64,000 bases of DNA from an uncultured Drancourtella sp. (lineage in GTDB: Bacteria; Bacillota; Clostridia; Lachnospirales; Lachnospiraceae), in the NCBI GenBank assembly GCA_937880845.1, contig CALFLL010000072.1:1-64000 (forward strand). The letters run 5' to 3'. The notes beneath the pieces are model-generated. The model saw nothing but the letters and a program-made list of their open reading frames with translations. It was not told the origin of the DNA and searched no databases. Positions 52,741-61,690 of this stretch are shown one piece after another; the first letter of the stretch is position 1, and each line of letters starts with the position of its first letter. The translations under genes were made by a program, and so were the position numbers.

Positions 52741-53553
52741 ATGAAGGAACGGTTAGACGTATTGCTTGTAAAAAGAAATCTTGCAGAATCAAGAGAAAAA
52801 GCAAAAGCGATCATCATGTCAGGAAGTGTATTTGTAGAAGGACAAAGAGAAGATAAAGCGGGAAGTACATTTCACGAAGAAGTGAGTATTGAAATCAAGG
52901 GACATACTCTTCCGTATGTGAGCCGCGGCGGATTAAAGCTGGAAAAAGCTATGAAAGAATTTGATGTGACGATGGAGGGAAAAGTATGTACGGATGTAGG
53001 GTCTTCTACAGGGGGCTTTACAGACTGTATGCTTCAAAACGGAGCAAAAAAAGTATTCGCCATTGATGTGGGAAGAGGGCAGCTTGCGTGGAAGTTGCGT
53101 CAGGATGAGCGTGTCGTATGTATGGAAAAAACAAATATCCGATATGTGACACCGGAAGATTTGGGAGAAGCGATTGATTTTTCCTCTATTGATGTTTCTT
53201 TTATTTCCCTTACAAAGGTTCTTTTGCCAATCTATAATTATCTGACAGAAGACGGAGAGATTGTGGCACTGATCAAACCACAGTTTGAAGCCGGAAGAGA
53301 AAAAGTCGGGAAAAAAGGAGTCGTACGGGAAAAAAGTACCCATGAAGAAGTAATCGAAATGGTTACCTCTTACGCCGCATCCATCGGATTTACGATCAAA
53401 AACCTGACATTTTCTCCAATCAAGGGACCGGAAGGAAATATTGAATATCTGGTTCATCTGAAAAAAATTACCGGAGAGGAGAAGCCGGATGTGCCATCCA
53501 AAGAAACGATCAAGGGAATCGTGACAGATGCCTTCGGCACGCTTGCAAAGTAA
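52741..53553 (+). CDS. tlyA: TlyA family rRNA 2'-O-methyltransferase / hemolysin-like protein
   Basis: A 270-residue protein: an N-terminal S4 RNA-binding domain (about 1-60, ERLDVLLVKRNLAESREKAKAIIMSG), then a Rossmann methyltransferase (DVGSSTGGFTDCMLQNGA, AIDVGRGQLAWKLRQDERV, DVSFISLTKVLLP, LIKPQFEAGRE). In mycobacteria TlyA methylates 16S and 23S rRNA; specificity in this lineage is unknown. AAAGGAG sets ATG 52741; an ATG at 52714 inside dxs lacks a site. Confidence 0.92.
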   Translation: MKERLDVLLVKRNLAESREKAKAIIMSGSVFVEGQREDKAGSTFHEEVSIEIKGHTLPYVSRGGLKLEKAMKEFDVTMEGKVCTDVGSSTGGFTDCMLQNGAKKVFAIDVGRGQLAWKLRQDERVVCMEKTNIRYVTPEDLGEAIDFSSIDVSFISLTKVLLPIYNYLTEDGEIVALIKPQFEAGREKVGKKGVVREKSTHEEVIEMVTSYAASIGFTIKNLTFSPIKGPEGNIEYLVHLKKITGEEKPDVPSKETIKGIVTDAFGTLAK

Positions 53554-53561
53554 GAAAAGTA

Positions 53562-54371
53562 ATGGAAAGATTTTATATTATTTCAAATGAGGAAAAAGAC
53601 GAACAGCAGCAGATTGTAGATCAGATTGAAGAGTATTTAAAACAGCATCGGAAAACCTGTATCGTAAATCCCAAAGAAGTACAAGAGGAAGGAATAGACT
53701 GTGCGATTGTTATCGGTGGAGACGGTTCTTTGATTCTGGCAGCAAGACAGATGCTTGGAAAACATATTCCTATCCTTGGTGTTAACATGGGAACTCTTGG
53801 ATATTTGACGGAAGTAGAAATACAGAATCTGATTCCGGGGCTTGAGCAGCTCCTGAATGGGGAATTTTCCGTGGAAAAGCGAATGATGCTTTCCGGAAAC
53901 CTGAAAGATATGCAGGAAGATGTGGCACTGAACGATATTGTTGTGGCAAGAAGTGAAACTCTTCATATCGTCCGGCTGAATCTGTATGTAAACGGAGAGT
54001 ATCTGACTTCGTATCAGGCAGACGGATTGATCATTTCTACTCCTACAGGTTCAACTGCTTATAATTTGTCGGCAGGAGGGCCGATTGTGGAGCCAACGGC
54101 ATCTATGATTTTGATTACACCGATTTGCTCTCATTCCCTTAATAAAAGCAGCATTGTTGTTTCATCCACGGACGTTATTGAGGTAGAGATTGGTTCCAGA
54201 AGAAAAAAAGAGCGGGAAGAAGCTGTCGTGACATTTGACGGCACAGATGTCATGAAACTGCAGACCGGAGATCGTGTTACGATCAAAAAATCGAAAGAAG
54301 TGACAGAACTGATCAAATTAAGTAATATCAGCTTTTTGGAAACGCTGCGTGAAAAAATGAAAGGAAATTAG
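53562..54371 (+). CDS. nadK: NAD kinase
   Basis: A 269-residue ATP-NAD kinase. GGDGSLI (residues 48-55 region) is the phosphate-binding motif with the catalytic Asp; VNMGTLGYLTE, LNDIVVAR, and DGLIISTPTGSTAYNLSAGGPIV complete the family signature. Five bases before argR; same operon as tlyA. Confidence 0.95.
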   Translation: MERFYIISNEEKDEQQQIVDQIEEYLKQHRKTCIVNPKEVQEEGIDCAIVIGGDGSLILAARQMLGKHIPILGVNMGTLGYLTEVEIQNLIPGLEQLLNGEFSVEKRMMLSGNLKDMQEDVALNDIVVARSETLHIVRLNLYVNGEYLTSYQADGLIISTPTGSTAYNLSAGGPIVEPTASMILITPICSHSLNKSSIVVSSTDVIEVEIGSRRKKEREEAVVTFDGTDVMKLQTGDRVTIKKSKEVTELIKLSNISFLETLREKMKGN

Positions 54372-54375
54372 AACG

Positions 54376-54825
54376 ATGAAAGTAGACAGACATGCAAAAA
54401 TCGTGGAACTGATTCGTAAATATGATATTGAAACCCAGGAAGAACTGGCGGAACGTCTGAATGAAGCAGGATTTAAGGTGACCCAGGCTACCGTATCAAG
54501 AGATATCCGTGATCTGAAGCTTACCAAGATTCCGTCCGAAAGCGGAAAACAGAAATATGCGGTACTGCGCCATGACGGGAAAGAAATGAGCGAAAAATAT
54601 ATCCGTGTGCTCAGAGACGGATATGTTTCCATGGACATGGCACAAAATATACTTGTCGTAAAAACGGTTCCGGGAATGGCCATGGCTGTTGCGGCGGCCA
54701 TTGATGCTATGCAGTGGCATGAAATTGCAGGATGTATTGCAGGAGATGATACTATCATGTGTGCGGTAAGAAGCACAAATGAAACAGTAGAAGTCATGAA
54801 CAAGATTAAGGGAATTTTGATGTAA
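54376..54825 (+). CDS. argR: arginine repressor ArgR/AhrC
   Basis: A 149-residue hexameric repressor/activator of arginine genes. The N-terminal winged helix has KIVELIRKYDIETQEELAERL and TQATVSRDIRDLKL; the C-terminal arginine-binding domain ends with GCIAGDDTIMCAVRS. Its place between nadK and recN is conserved in Firmicutes. Confidence 0.96.
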   Translation: MKVDRHAKIVELIRKYDIETQEELAERLNEAGFKVTQATVSRDIRDLKLTKIPSESGKQKYAVLRHDGKEMSEKYIRVLRDGYVSMDMAQNILVVKTVPGMAMAVAAAIDAMQWHEIAGCIAGDDTIMCAVRSTNETVEVMNKIKGILM

Positions 54826-54849
54826 ATTAAATACAGAAACGGAGGCAAT

Positions 54850-56535
54850 ATGTTACAAAGTCTGCATGTAAAAAATCTGGCATTGATTGATGAGGCAGAG
54901 GTTGAATGGAAAGACGGACTTAATATTCTGACAGGTGAAACCGGAGCGGGAAAGTCTATCCTTCTTGGCTCTGTCCAGCTTGCTTTAGGAGGAAAATACA
55001 GCGCTGATATGCTTCGGGAAGGAGCGGATTACGGGTTGGTTGAATTGGTATTTTATATCAGAAATCCTCATCAGCGTGAAAAATTAAAAGAATTTGAGAT
55101 TGAACCGGAAGACGGAATGATCGTTTTAAGCAGAAAGCTGATGGATGGAAGAAGTATCAGCCGTATTAACGGAGAAACGGTTTCTATCAGCCGGCTTCGT
55201 GGCGTTGCCGAAATTTTAATCGACATTCACGGACAGCATGAGCACCAATCTCTTTTATATAAAAAGAAACACTTAGAAATTTTAGATGCCTATGCAAAAC
55301 AGGAGGCAGAGCCTTTACTGAAAAAAGTAAAAGAATCCTACCACACATTCCGTGAGATATGCCGGCTTTTGGAAGAAGCAGATAAAGATGAAGCAGAGCG
55401 GAAAAAAGAAGCAGATTTTCTTGCTTTTGAAATAGAAGAAATCTCAAACGCAAACCTGATTCTTGGAGAAGATGAAGAATTAGAAGAGAGATACCGTAGA
55501 ATGAATAATTCCAGAAAAATTATGGAAAGTCTTCGGGAAACCTATGGGTATACCGGAGAATTGCAGGAAGTTTCGGCAGGCTCTCTTCTCAGTCGGGCAG
55601 TCAGCTCCATGTCGGAGGCAGCTCAGTATGATAAACAGGTAGAAGAACTGTATGGGCAGCTTCTGGAAATCGACAGTCTCCTGAACGATTTTAACAGAGA
55701 TTTATCTGCATATCAGGAAGAGACGGAATTCTCCGAAGAAGAATATTTTGAAACGGAAAGCCGTTTGAATACATTGAATCGTCTTAAAGTAAAATACGGA
55801 AATTCCATTCCGGATATTTTACACTATGTAGAAGAAAAAGAACAACGCCTTTCGGTATTAGAAGATTATGATGCTTATCTGGAACAGCTTCAAAAAAAGA
55901 AAGACCGTGCGGAAAAAGTTCTGAAAGAAAATACGGATAAATTGACTGAAATCCGAAAAAGATATGCTAAAGGATTATCCCATGATATCAAAAAAGGAAT
56001 TGAAGATTTAAACTTCCTGGATGTAGAGTTTGAAGTGGAAGTACGATCACTTGTAGATTATACAGAGAGTGGAAAAGACGAAGTCGAATTTATGATTTCA
56101 CTTAATCCGGGAGAAAAGAAAAAGCCACTGGGTATGGTTGCATCCGGAGGAGAACTTTCCAGGATCATGCTGGCTATTAAGGCGGTACTTGCGGATAAAG
56201 ATGAGATTGAAACACTGATTTTTGATGAAATCGATACCGGGATCAGTGGACGTACGGCACAAAAAGTATCCGAAAAGATGGCGGTAATCGGGAAAAAGCA
56301 TCAGGTACTTTGTATTACACATCTGGCACAGATTGCAGCCATGGCTGATTCACATTATCTGATCCAGAAGCAGGTAGAAGAAGGAAAAACAAAAACAAGG
56401 ATCAGACCGCTTGCTCAAGATGAAACGATTGATGAACTGGCAAGAATATTGGGAGGAGCCGAGATTACAGATGCCGTATACCATACCGCAGAAGAAATGA
56501 AAAAACTGGCCGAAAAAATGAAACAATCCGAATAA
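54850..56535 (+). CDS. recN: DNA repair protein RecN
   Basis: A 561-residue SMC-like ATPase for double-strand-break repair. Walker A is GETGAGKSILLG near residue 35, followed by IDIHGQHEHQSLL, long coiled-coil arms (about 150-360), the signature SGGELSRIMLAIKAV and Walker B IFDEIDTGISG. AACGGAGG precedes the ATG. Last gene of the nusB block before the palindromic element. Confidence 0.96.
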   Translation: MLQSLHVKNLALIDEAEVEWKDGLNILTGETGAGKSILLGSVQLALGGKYSADMLREGADYGLVELVFYIRNPHQREKLKEFEIEPEDGMIVLSRKLMDGRSISRINGETVSISRLRGVAEILIDIHGQHEHQSLLYKKKHLEILDAYAKQEAEPLLKKVKESYHTFREICRLLEEADKDEAERKKEADFLAFEIEEISNANLILGEDEELEERYRRMNNSRKIMESLRETYGYTGELQEVSAGSLLSRAVSSMSEAAQYDKQVEELYGQLLEIDSLLNDFNRDLSAYQEETEFSEEEYFETESRLNTLNRLKVKYGNSIPDILHYVEEKEQRLSVLEDYDAYLEQLQKKKDRAEKVLKENTDKLTEIRKRYAKGLSHDIKKGIEDLNFLDVEFEVEVRSLVDYTESGKDEVEFMISLNPGEKKKPLGMVASGGELSRIMLAIKAVLADKDEIETLIFDEIDTGISGRTAQKVSEKMAVIGKKHQVLCITHLAQIAAMADSHYLIQKQVEEGKTKTRIRPLAQDETIDELARILGGAEITDAVYHTAEEMKKLAEKMKQSE

Positions 56536-56557
56536 AATAAAAAAGATGAAAAATAAT

Positions 56558-56599
56558 AAATGGGGACGTGTACCTTTGCAAAGGTACACGTCCCCATTT
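56558..56599. repeat. perfect 42-base palindrome, copy 2 of a dispersed element
   Basis: The left arm AAATGGGGACGTGTACCTTTG is followed by its exact reverse complement, giving 21 uninterrupted pairs. It lies between recN and spoIVB. The core shares 29 of 34 positions with the element at 7277-7310. It may terminate recN transcription in either direction (A-rich left, modest T on the right) and looks like a REP/MITE-type repeat. Confidence 0.88.
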
Positions 56600-56638
56600 G
56601 GCTGTTTTGTAACAAATTTCTATGTAGGAGGCAAGTAC

Positions 56639-57700
56639 ATGTGGCGTAGGATATATCGAAGAGCTGTGTTGATTTTTTTGGTAGCTTTTATGCTGCTTGG
56701 GGGTGGATATTGTTTTCTGGAGTGGCAAGAAAGCAAGCTTGAACAGGAGGTTAGTACCAATGAGGTGTCGGATGATCTTTTGATTCCGGGAGGAATGCCT
56801 GTAGGAATCTATATGGAAACGAACGGAGTCATGGTACTTGGAACGGAGCCGTTAAAAGATGCGGATGGGATGGAAAAAGAACCGGCCAAGCATGTTGTAA
56901 AACCGGGAGATTATATTGTGGGATTGAATGACAAAACCATTGAAACGAAAAAAGATCTGCAAAAGGCGGTGAAAGAAGAAGATGCGGCGGAAGTAGTGCT
57001 TCATTTGAGAAGGGATGAGCAATGCATGGATGTAAAGACGAAGATTATTCATGCAAAAGATGGAAACAAGCTTGGAATCTGGGTAAAAGATAACGAGCAA
57101 GGACTTGGAACAGTTACTTTTCTTGACAGTAACAGTAACTTCGGGGCTTTGGGACACGGGATCCGGGATACAGATACAAATGAACTTTTGGAAATCAAAG
57201 AAGGAAGATTATATACTACAAGCATTCAGGACATAAAAAGAGGAAGGTCAGGAAGTCCGGGAGGAATGGAAGGAATCATTGTTTATAATAATTATAATAT
57301 TCTGGGGAGCATTACACAAAATACGGAGGAGGGGATTTATGGAAAAGTAGATCGTATTGATGTGCTGTTTTCCGAAGAAAAAGGAATTCCTGTTGCTGCA
57401 GAAAACGAAATTCATACCGGAAATGCGAAAATCAGATGTGCAGTAAGTGGAACGGTGGAAGATTATGACATTCGTATTACAAAAATCGACCTTTACACAA
57501 AAGAGAAAAATAAGGCCATCGTTTTAGAAGTGACGGATCCCAAATTACTTGAATTAACAGGGGGAATCGTGCAGGGAATGAGTGGAAGTCCCATCATTCA
57601 GGACGGAAAATTGGCAGGTGCCGTGACTCATGTATTTGTTCAGAATTCGGCAAAGGGGTATGGAATTTATATAGGAAATATGTTAAATCATGTCAGATAG
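56639..57700 (+). CDS. spoIVB: SpoIVB peptidase
   Basis: A 353-residue secreted serine peptidase of family S55 that signals from forespore to mother cell by triggering pro-sigma-K processing. It has an N-terminal signal/membrane helix (about 9-24), a PDZ domain (about 65-135, VVKPGDYIVGLNDKTIETKKDLQ) and the S55 domain with His173 (FGALGHGIRDTDT) and Ser315 (VQGMSGSPII). AGGAGG is seven bases upstream of ATG 56639. The frame opens earlier at 56546, but that extension would translate the palindrome. Directly upstream of spo0A. Confidence 0.95.
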   Translation: MWRRIYRRAVLIFLVAFMLLGGGYCFLEWQESKLEQEVSTNEVSDDLLIPGGMPVGIYMETNGVMVLGTEPLKDADGMEKEPAKHVVKPGDYIVGLNDKTIETKKDLQKAVKEEDAAEVVLHLRRDEQCMDVKTKIIHAKDGNKLGIWVKDNEQGLGTVTFLDSNSNFGALGHGIRDTDTNELLEIKEGRLYTTSIQDIKRGRSGSPGGMEGIIVYNNYNILGSITQNTEEGIYGKVDRIDVLFSEEKGIPVAAENEIHTGNAKIRCAVSGTVEDYDIRITKIDLYTKEKNKAIVLEVTDPKLLELTGGIVQGMSGSPIIQDGKLAGAVTHVFVQNSAKGYGIYIGNMLNHVR

Positions 57701-57719
57701 ATAAAAAGCTGTTTTTTCC

Positions 57720-57737
57720 TGTCGAATTGTTACGACA
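57720..57737. promoter_or_regulatory. Spo0A box inverted pair upstream of spo0A
   Basis: A perfect 0A box TGTCGAA (57720-57726) faces a near-match in reverse (TGTCGTA), making TGTCG-N8-CGACA. It lies nine bases upstream of the -35. Autoregulation of spo0A through 0A boxes is established in Bacillus. Confidence 0.75.
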
Positions 57738-57745
57738 GCAAATTC

Positions 57746-57774
57746 TTGATTCTGCAAAATGCGAAAATTATAAT
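57746..57774 (+). promoter_or_regulatory. sigma-A promoter of spo0A
   Basis: TTGATT (57746-57751), 17-base spacer, TATAAT (57769-57774). Confidence 0.8.
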
Positions 57775-57829
57775 ATTGAACGTAGCGTTTTTTTGGGGAG
57801 GATGGGAAAAAGTGGAGGTAAAAAACAAA

Positions 57830-58621
57830 ATGGAACAAGTAAATGTAGCGATTGCAGACGACAATGAACGAATGCTGGAACTTTTAGGCAACATCATTTC
57901 GGCAGAGAAAAATCTGACACTTGTCGGAAAGGCGAATAATGGAGAAGAAATCTATCAGATCATCAAGAATAAGGAACCGGATGTCGTACTTTTGGATCTG
58001 ATCATGCCGAAAATGGACGGACTTAGTGTCATGGATATGGTGAATAAGGATCAGAACATGAGAAAAAGACCGGAATTTATTATCGTTACAGCGATCGGAC
58101 AGGAAAAAATAACAGAAGATGCATTTCGAAAAGGGGCAGCATATTATATTATGAAACCGTTTCGGAATGAAGTGCTGATCGATAAAATTCAAAGTGTGCG
58201 AAATAGAAAACAGCAGTTAGAATGTTTTACACAGGGGGCTGATATAAGAACACAAGAAAAAGAACCGGAATCTCTGGAGAGCAAAGTGACGAATATGATT
58301 CACGAAATAGGGATTCCGGCTCATATTAAAGGATATCATTATTTAAGAGATGCCATCATTATGTCGGTGGAAGATATGGATGTACTGAATGCCATCACAA
58401 AGATTTTGTATCCGACTGTAGCCAAAAAACATCAAACAACTGCAAGCCGGGTAGAAAGAGCCATCAGACATGCTATTGAAGTGGCATGGGGAAGAGGAAA
58501 ACTAGACACTCTGGATGAACTCTTTGGATATACTGTCAGTAACGGAAAAGGGAAACCGACAAATTCTGAATTCATAGCCTTGATTGCCGATACAATCAGA
58601 TTAGAGTACAAACACCGATAA
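57830..58621 (+). CDS. spo0A: sporulation response regulator Spo0A
   Basis: A 263-residue master regulator of sporulation. Receiver domain: acidic pocket D10/D11, phospho-acceptor D56 ([13 protein letters not shown]), Thr87 and Lys109 (YYIMKPF). The C-terminal DNA-binding domain (about 150-263) has the recognition region [24 protein letters not shown] chose ATG 57830 with GGAGG 11 bases upstream; GTG 57812 is an alternative adding six residues. No phosphorelay protein is nearby; in Clostridia orphan kinases phosphorylate Spo0A. Confidence 0.96.
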   Translation: MEQVNVAIADDNERMLELLGNIISAEKNLTLVGKANNGEEIYQIIKNKEPDVVLLDLIMPKMDGLSVMDMVNKDQNMRKRPEFIIVTAIGQEKITEDAFRKGAAYYIMKPFRNEVLIDKIQSVRNRKQQLECFTQGADIRTQEKEPESLESKVTNMIHEIGIPAHIKGYHYLRDAIIMSVEDMDVLNAITKILYPTVAKKHQTTASRVERAIRHAIEVAWGRGKLDTLDELFGYTVSNGKGKPTNSEFIALIADTIRLEYKHR

Positions 58622-58626
58622 AAACT

Positions 58627-58654
58627 TTGCAAATGTTTCAAAATGCGGTATAAT
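58627..58654 (+). promoter_or_regulatory. promoter of glgA
   Basis: TTGCAA (58627-58632), 16-base spacer, TATAAT (58649-58654), within 30 bases after spo0A. Confidence 0.72.
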
Positions 58655-58688
58655 AAATCAAGAGTGTAAGATTTTAGGAGGAAGGCTT

Positions 58689-60125
58689 ATGAAAAAAATA
58701 TTATTTGTAGCATCAGAGTCTGTTCCGTTTATCAAAACAGGAGGACTGGCAGATGTTGTTGGGTCTTTGCCAAAATATTTTGACAAAGAAAAGTATGATG
58801 TCAGAGTAATGCTCCCAAAATATATGTGTATGAAAGAAGAGTGGAAAGAAAAACTTACATATAAGATTCACTTTTTCATGGATTTGAACTGGAGAGAACA
58901 ATATGTAGGAATCCTGGAATTGATACACGAGGGAGTTACATTTTATTTCATTGATAATGAATATTATTTCAATGGATTCAAACCTTACGGGGATACAAAA
59001 TGGGATATCGAGAAATTTGCATTTTTCTCAAAAGCGGTATTAAGTGCTCTTCCGCTCATTGATTTCCGTCCGGATATCATACATTGTCACGATTGGCAGA
59101 CCGGTCTTGTGCCTGTTTATCTTGATAATTTCCGCTTTGGGAACGAATTTTTCCGGGGGATTAAAACCGTGATGACGATCCACAATCTGAAATTCCAGGG
59201 AGTGTGGGATACGAAAACGGTAAAAGACATTACAGGTCTTCCTCAGTATTACTTTGCACCGGACAAGCTGGAAGCATATAAAGATGCAAACCTTTTAAAG
59301 GGTGGAATTGTGTATGCAGACAGAGTGACAACCGTAAGTAATTCATATGCTGAAGAGATTAAGACACCGTTTTACGGGGAACGGTTGGACGGACTTATGA
59401 GAGCAAGATCCAATTGCCTTTCCGGTATTGTAAACGGTATTGATTATAAAGAATGGAACCCTATGACCGATCCGATGATCGATTATCAGTATAATATAGA
59501 GAATTTCCGAAAGGAGAAAGTAAAAAACAAGCTTGCACTTCAGGAAATGCTTGGATTAGAACAGGATAAGAAAGTGATGATGATCGGTATTGTATCCCGA
59601 CTTACAGATCAGAAAGGATTCGATTTGATTGCATATATCATGGATGAATTGTGCCAGGATGCCGTTCAGGTCGTCGCACTTGGCACAGGCGAAGAACGTT
59701 ATGAAAATATGTTGCGGCATTTTGCATGGAAATACCAGGGAAAAGTATCGGCCAATATTTATTATTCCGAACCGGTTTCCCACAAGATTTACGCATCTTG
59801 TGATGCGTTTTTGATGCCATCCTTATTTGAACCATGCGGATTAAGTCAGCTTATGAGCCTTCGTTACGGTACGGTCCCGATTGTCCGGGAAACAGGAGGA
59901 CTTCGGGATACGGTGGAACCGTATAATGAGTTTGAAAAGAAGGGAACCGGCTTTAGTTTTGCAAATTATAATGCCCATGAAATGCTTTCTGTAATTCGGT
60001 ATGCAGAAAAAATTTACTATGATAAACGCCGTGACTGGAATAAGATTGTAGAACATGGAATGGAAAAAGACTTTTCATGGAAAACATCCGCAGGGCATTA
60101 TGAGGAACTTTATGACAATTTATAG
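58689..60125 (+). CDS. glgA: glycogen synthase (ADP-glucose type, GT5)
   Basis: A 478-residue glycosyltransferase of the GT-B fold. The N-terminal domain has the ADP-glucose motif KTGGLADVVGSLP and HCHDWQTGLVPVYL; the C-terminal domain has GIVSRLTDQKGFDLI, MPSLFEPCGLSQLMSLRYGTVPIVRETGGLRDTV. Full length. No other glycogen gene (glgB, glgC, glgD, glgP) is nearby, so it is a detached member of the pathway. AGGAGGAAG precedes the ATG. Confidence 0.95.
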   Translation: MKKILFVASESVPFIKTGGLADVVGSLPKYFDKEKYDVRVMLPKYMCMKEEWKEKLTYKIHFFMDLNWREQYVGILELIHEGVTFYFIDNEYYFNGFKPYGDTKWDIEKFAFFSKAVLSALPLIDFRPDIIHCHDWQTGLVPVYLDNFRFGNEFFRGIKTVMTIHNLKFQGVWDTKTVKDITGLPQYYFAPDKLEAYKDANLLKGGIVYADRVTTVSNSYAEEIKTPFYGERLDGLMRARSNCLSGIVNGIDYKEWNPMTDPMIDYQYNIENFRKEKVKNKLALQEMLGLEQDKKVMMIGIVSRLTDQKGFDLIAYIMDELCQDAVQVVALGTGEERYENMLRHFAWKYQGKVSANIYYSEPVSHKIYASCDAFLMPSLFEPCGLSQLMSLRYGTVPIVRETGGLRDTVEPYNEFEKKGTGFSFANYNAHEMLSVIRYAEKIYYDKRRDWNKIVEHGMEKDFSWKTSAGHYEELYDNL

Positions 60126-60164
60126 GAACAGATTACAGAGATTTCAGACAGTATAGGAGAATGC

Positions 60165-61034
60165 ATGAAGATAAAAGAAAGATTACAATCTCAAAATGTA
60201 CATATATCCTTTGAGGTATTTCCGCCAAAGACAGAGGACAAGTACGGGAGTGTATTAAAAGCAGTGGATGAGATTGCATCCTTATCCCCGTCCTTTATCA
60301 GCGTTACATACGGAGCAGGAGGAGGCACCAGCAAAAATACGGTGGGGATTGCATCCCACATTCAAAACGAACTGCATGTGCCAAGTCTTGCACATCTTAC
60401 TTGTGTATCCTCTACAAAAGCAGAGGTGAAGACGGTGGTGGAACAGTTAAAAGAGCAGGGAATTGAAAATATTTTGGCACTCAGAGGAGATATTCCGGAG
60501 GGCATGAGTTATCCGTCGGAGGAAAAGTTTCTCCATGCGGCAGGACTGATTCGGTTTCTGAAAGAAAACGGAGATTTCTGCCTGGGAGGAGCATGTTATC
60601 CGGAAGGACATGTAGAAAGCCCGAACCAAAAGGAGGATATCCGGTATTTGAAAGAAAAAGTAGACTGTGGACTGGATTTTCTGACAACGCAGATGTTTTT
60701 TGACAATCATATTTTATACAATTTTTTGTATAAGATCAGAGAAGCAGGGGTTACAGTGCCGGTGCTTCCGGGAATCATGCCTGTTACAAATAAAAGCCAG
60801 ATTAAAAGAATCTGTTCCTTATCCGGAACATATCTTCCGGAAAGATTTAAAGCTATTGTGGACCGATTCGGGGATAACCCGAAAGCAATGCAGCAGGCTG
60901 GCGTGGCGTATGCCACAGATCAGGTTATCGATCTGATCGCAAACGGAATCAACAATATTCATATTTATTCAATGAACAAGCCACAGATCGCCAAAGCGAT
61001 CATGGCCAATCTATCGGAGATCGTAAATGGATAA
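60165..61034 (+). CDS. metF: methylenetetrahydrofolate reductase
   Basis: A 289-residue TIM-barrel flavoenzyme making 5-methyl-tetrahydrofolate, the methyl donor for the methionine synthase encoded two genes on. Family blocks: SFEVFPPKTEDKYG, FISVTYGAGGG, LAHLTCVSSTKAEV, NILALRGDIPEG, GGACYPEGHVES, FLTTQMFFDN and PGIMPVTN. Its stop overlaps the next start by 8 bases, so the three methionine genes are one operon. Confidence 0.95.
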   Translation: MKIKERLQSQNVHISFEVFPPKTEDKYGSVLKAVDEIASLSPSFISVTYGAGGGTSKNTVGIASHIQNELHVPSLAHLTCVSSTKAEVKTVVEQLKEQGIENILALRGDIPEGMSYPSEEKFLHAAGLIRFLKENGDFCLGGACYPEGHVESPNQKEDIRYLKEKVDCGLDFLTTQMFFDNHILYNFLYKIREAGVTVPVLPGIMPVTNKSQIKRICSLSGTYLPERFKAIVDRFGDNPKAMQQAGVAYATDQVIDLIANGINNIHIYSMNKPQIAKAIMANLSEIVNG

Positions 61035-61677
61035 AATGGTAACGGAGGCAATTCGTTATCTGGGATATGGAAACCATGCGATAGATGAACAGACACTTGT
61101 ATTGATCAGAGAGTCGTTAAGAGAACTTGGGAATCGTACAAGGCCTCGTTTCGTCTATCGCATTTTTGAATTATCACAGAAAGAGGAAAATTGCCTGGAA
61201 ATCGAACAATGGAATATAAAAAGCAAAAGCCTTTTCAAAAATCTGAAAGGATGTGAGAAGGTGATTGTGTTTGCGGCAACTCTTGGAATTGAAGCAGATC
61301 TTCTCATTCGCAAATACGGTATAACGGAAATGGCAAAAGCAGTGGTTCTCCAGGCCTGTTCTGCCGCTTTTTTGGAAGCGTATTGCGACAGATTTCAGGA
61401 TGAAATAGAAAGCCGGATGAAAAAAGAAGGATATTATATTCGTCCCCGTTTCAGTCCGGGGTATGGAGATTTTGATATTTGCCATCAGGAAAATCTGCTA
61501 CAGCTTTTGCAGGCGGATAAAAGGATCGGTCTTTCCATGACGGATGGATATATGCTGATCCCGAGCAAATCGGTGACAGCCTTGATGGGGGCAAGCACCA
61601 TACAGACACCTTGTCACAAACAGGGGTGTGAAGTGTGCGAAAAGAAAGACTGCATTTACAAAAGAAACGGAAACTGA
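61027..61677 (+). CDS. stand-alone methionine synthase activation-domain protein
   Basis: A 216-residue protein resembling the C-terminal AdoMet-binding reactivation domain of MetH: RPRFSPGYGDF (the AdoMet-binding turn) and GLSMTDGYMLIPSKSVTALMG are diagnostic. It ends with a cysteine-rich tail (CHKQGCEVCEKKDCIYK) that could bind metal. It lies between metF and metH, and the metH fragment visible here has no such domain yet, so it probably reactivates the oxidised cobalamin of MetH in trans. Confidence 0.85.
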   Translation: MDKMVTEAIRYLGYGNHAIDEQTLVLIRESLRELGNRTRPRFVYRIFELSQKEENCLEIEQWNIKSKSLFKNLKGCEKVIVFAATLGIEADLLIRKYGITEMAKAVVLQACSAAFLEAYCDRFQDEIESRMKKEGYYIRPRFSPGYGDFDICHQENLLQLLQADKRIGLSMTDGYMLIPSKSVTALMGASTIQTPCHKQGCEVCEKKDCIYKRNGN

Positions 61678-61690
61678 CAGGAGTGATAAG

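Noticed and set aside
56546..56638. Upstream start for spoIVB
   Set aside because: It would translate the palindromic element. The AGGAGG-supported ATG 56639 begins at a normal signal helix.
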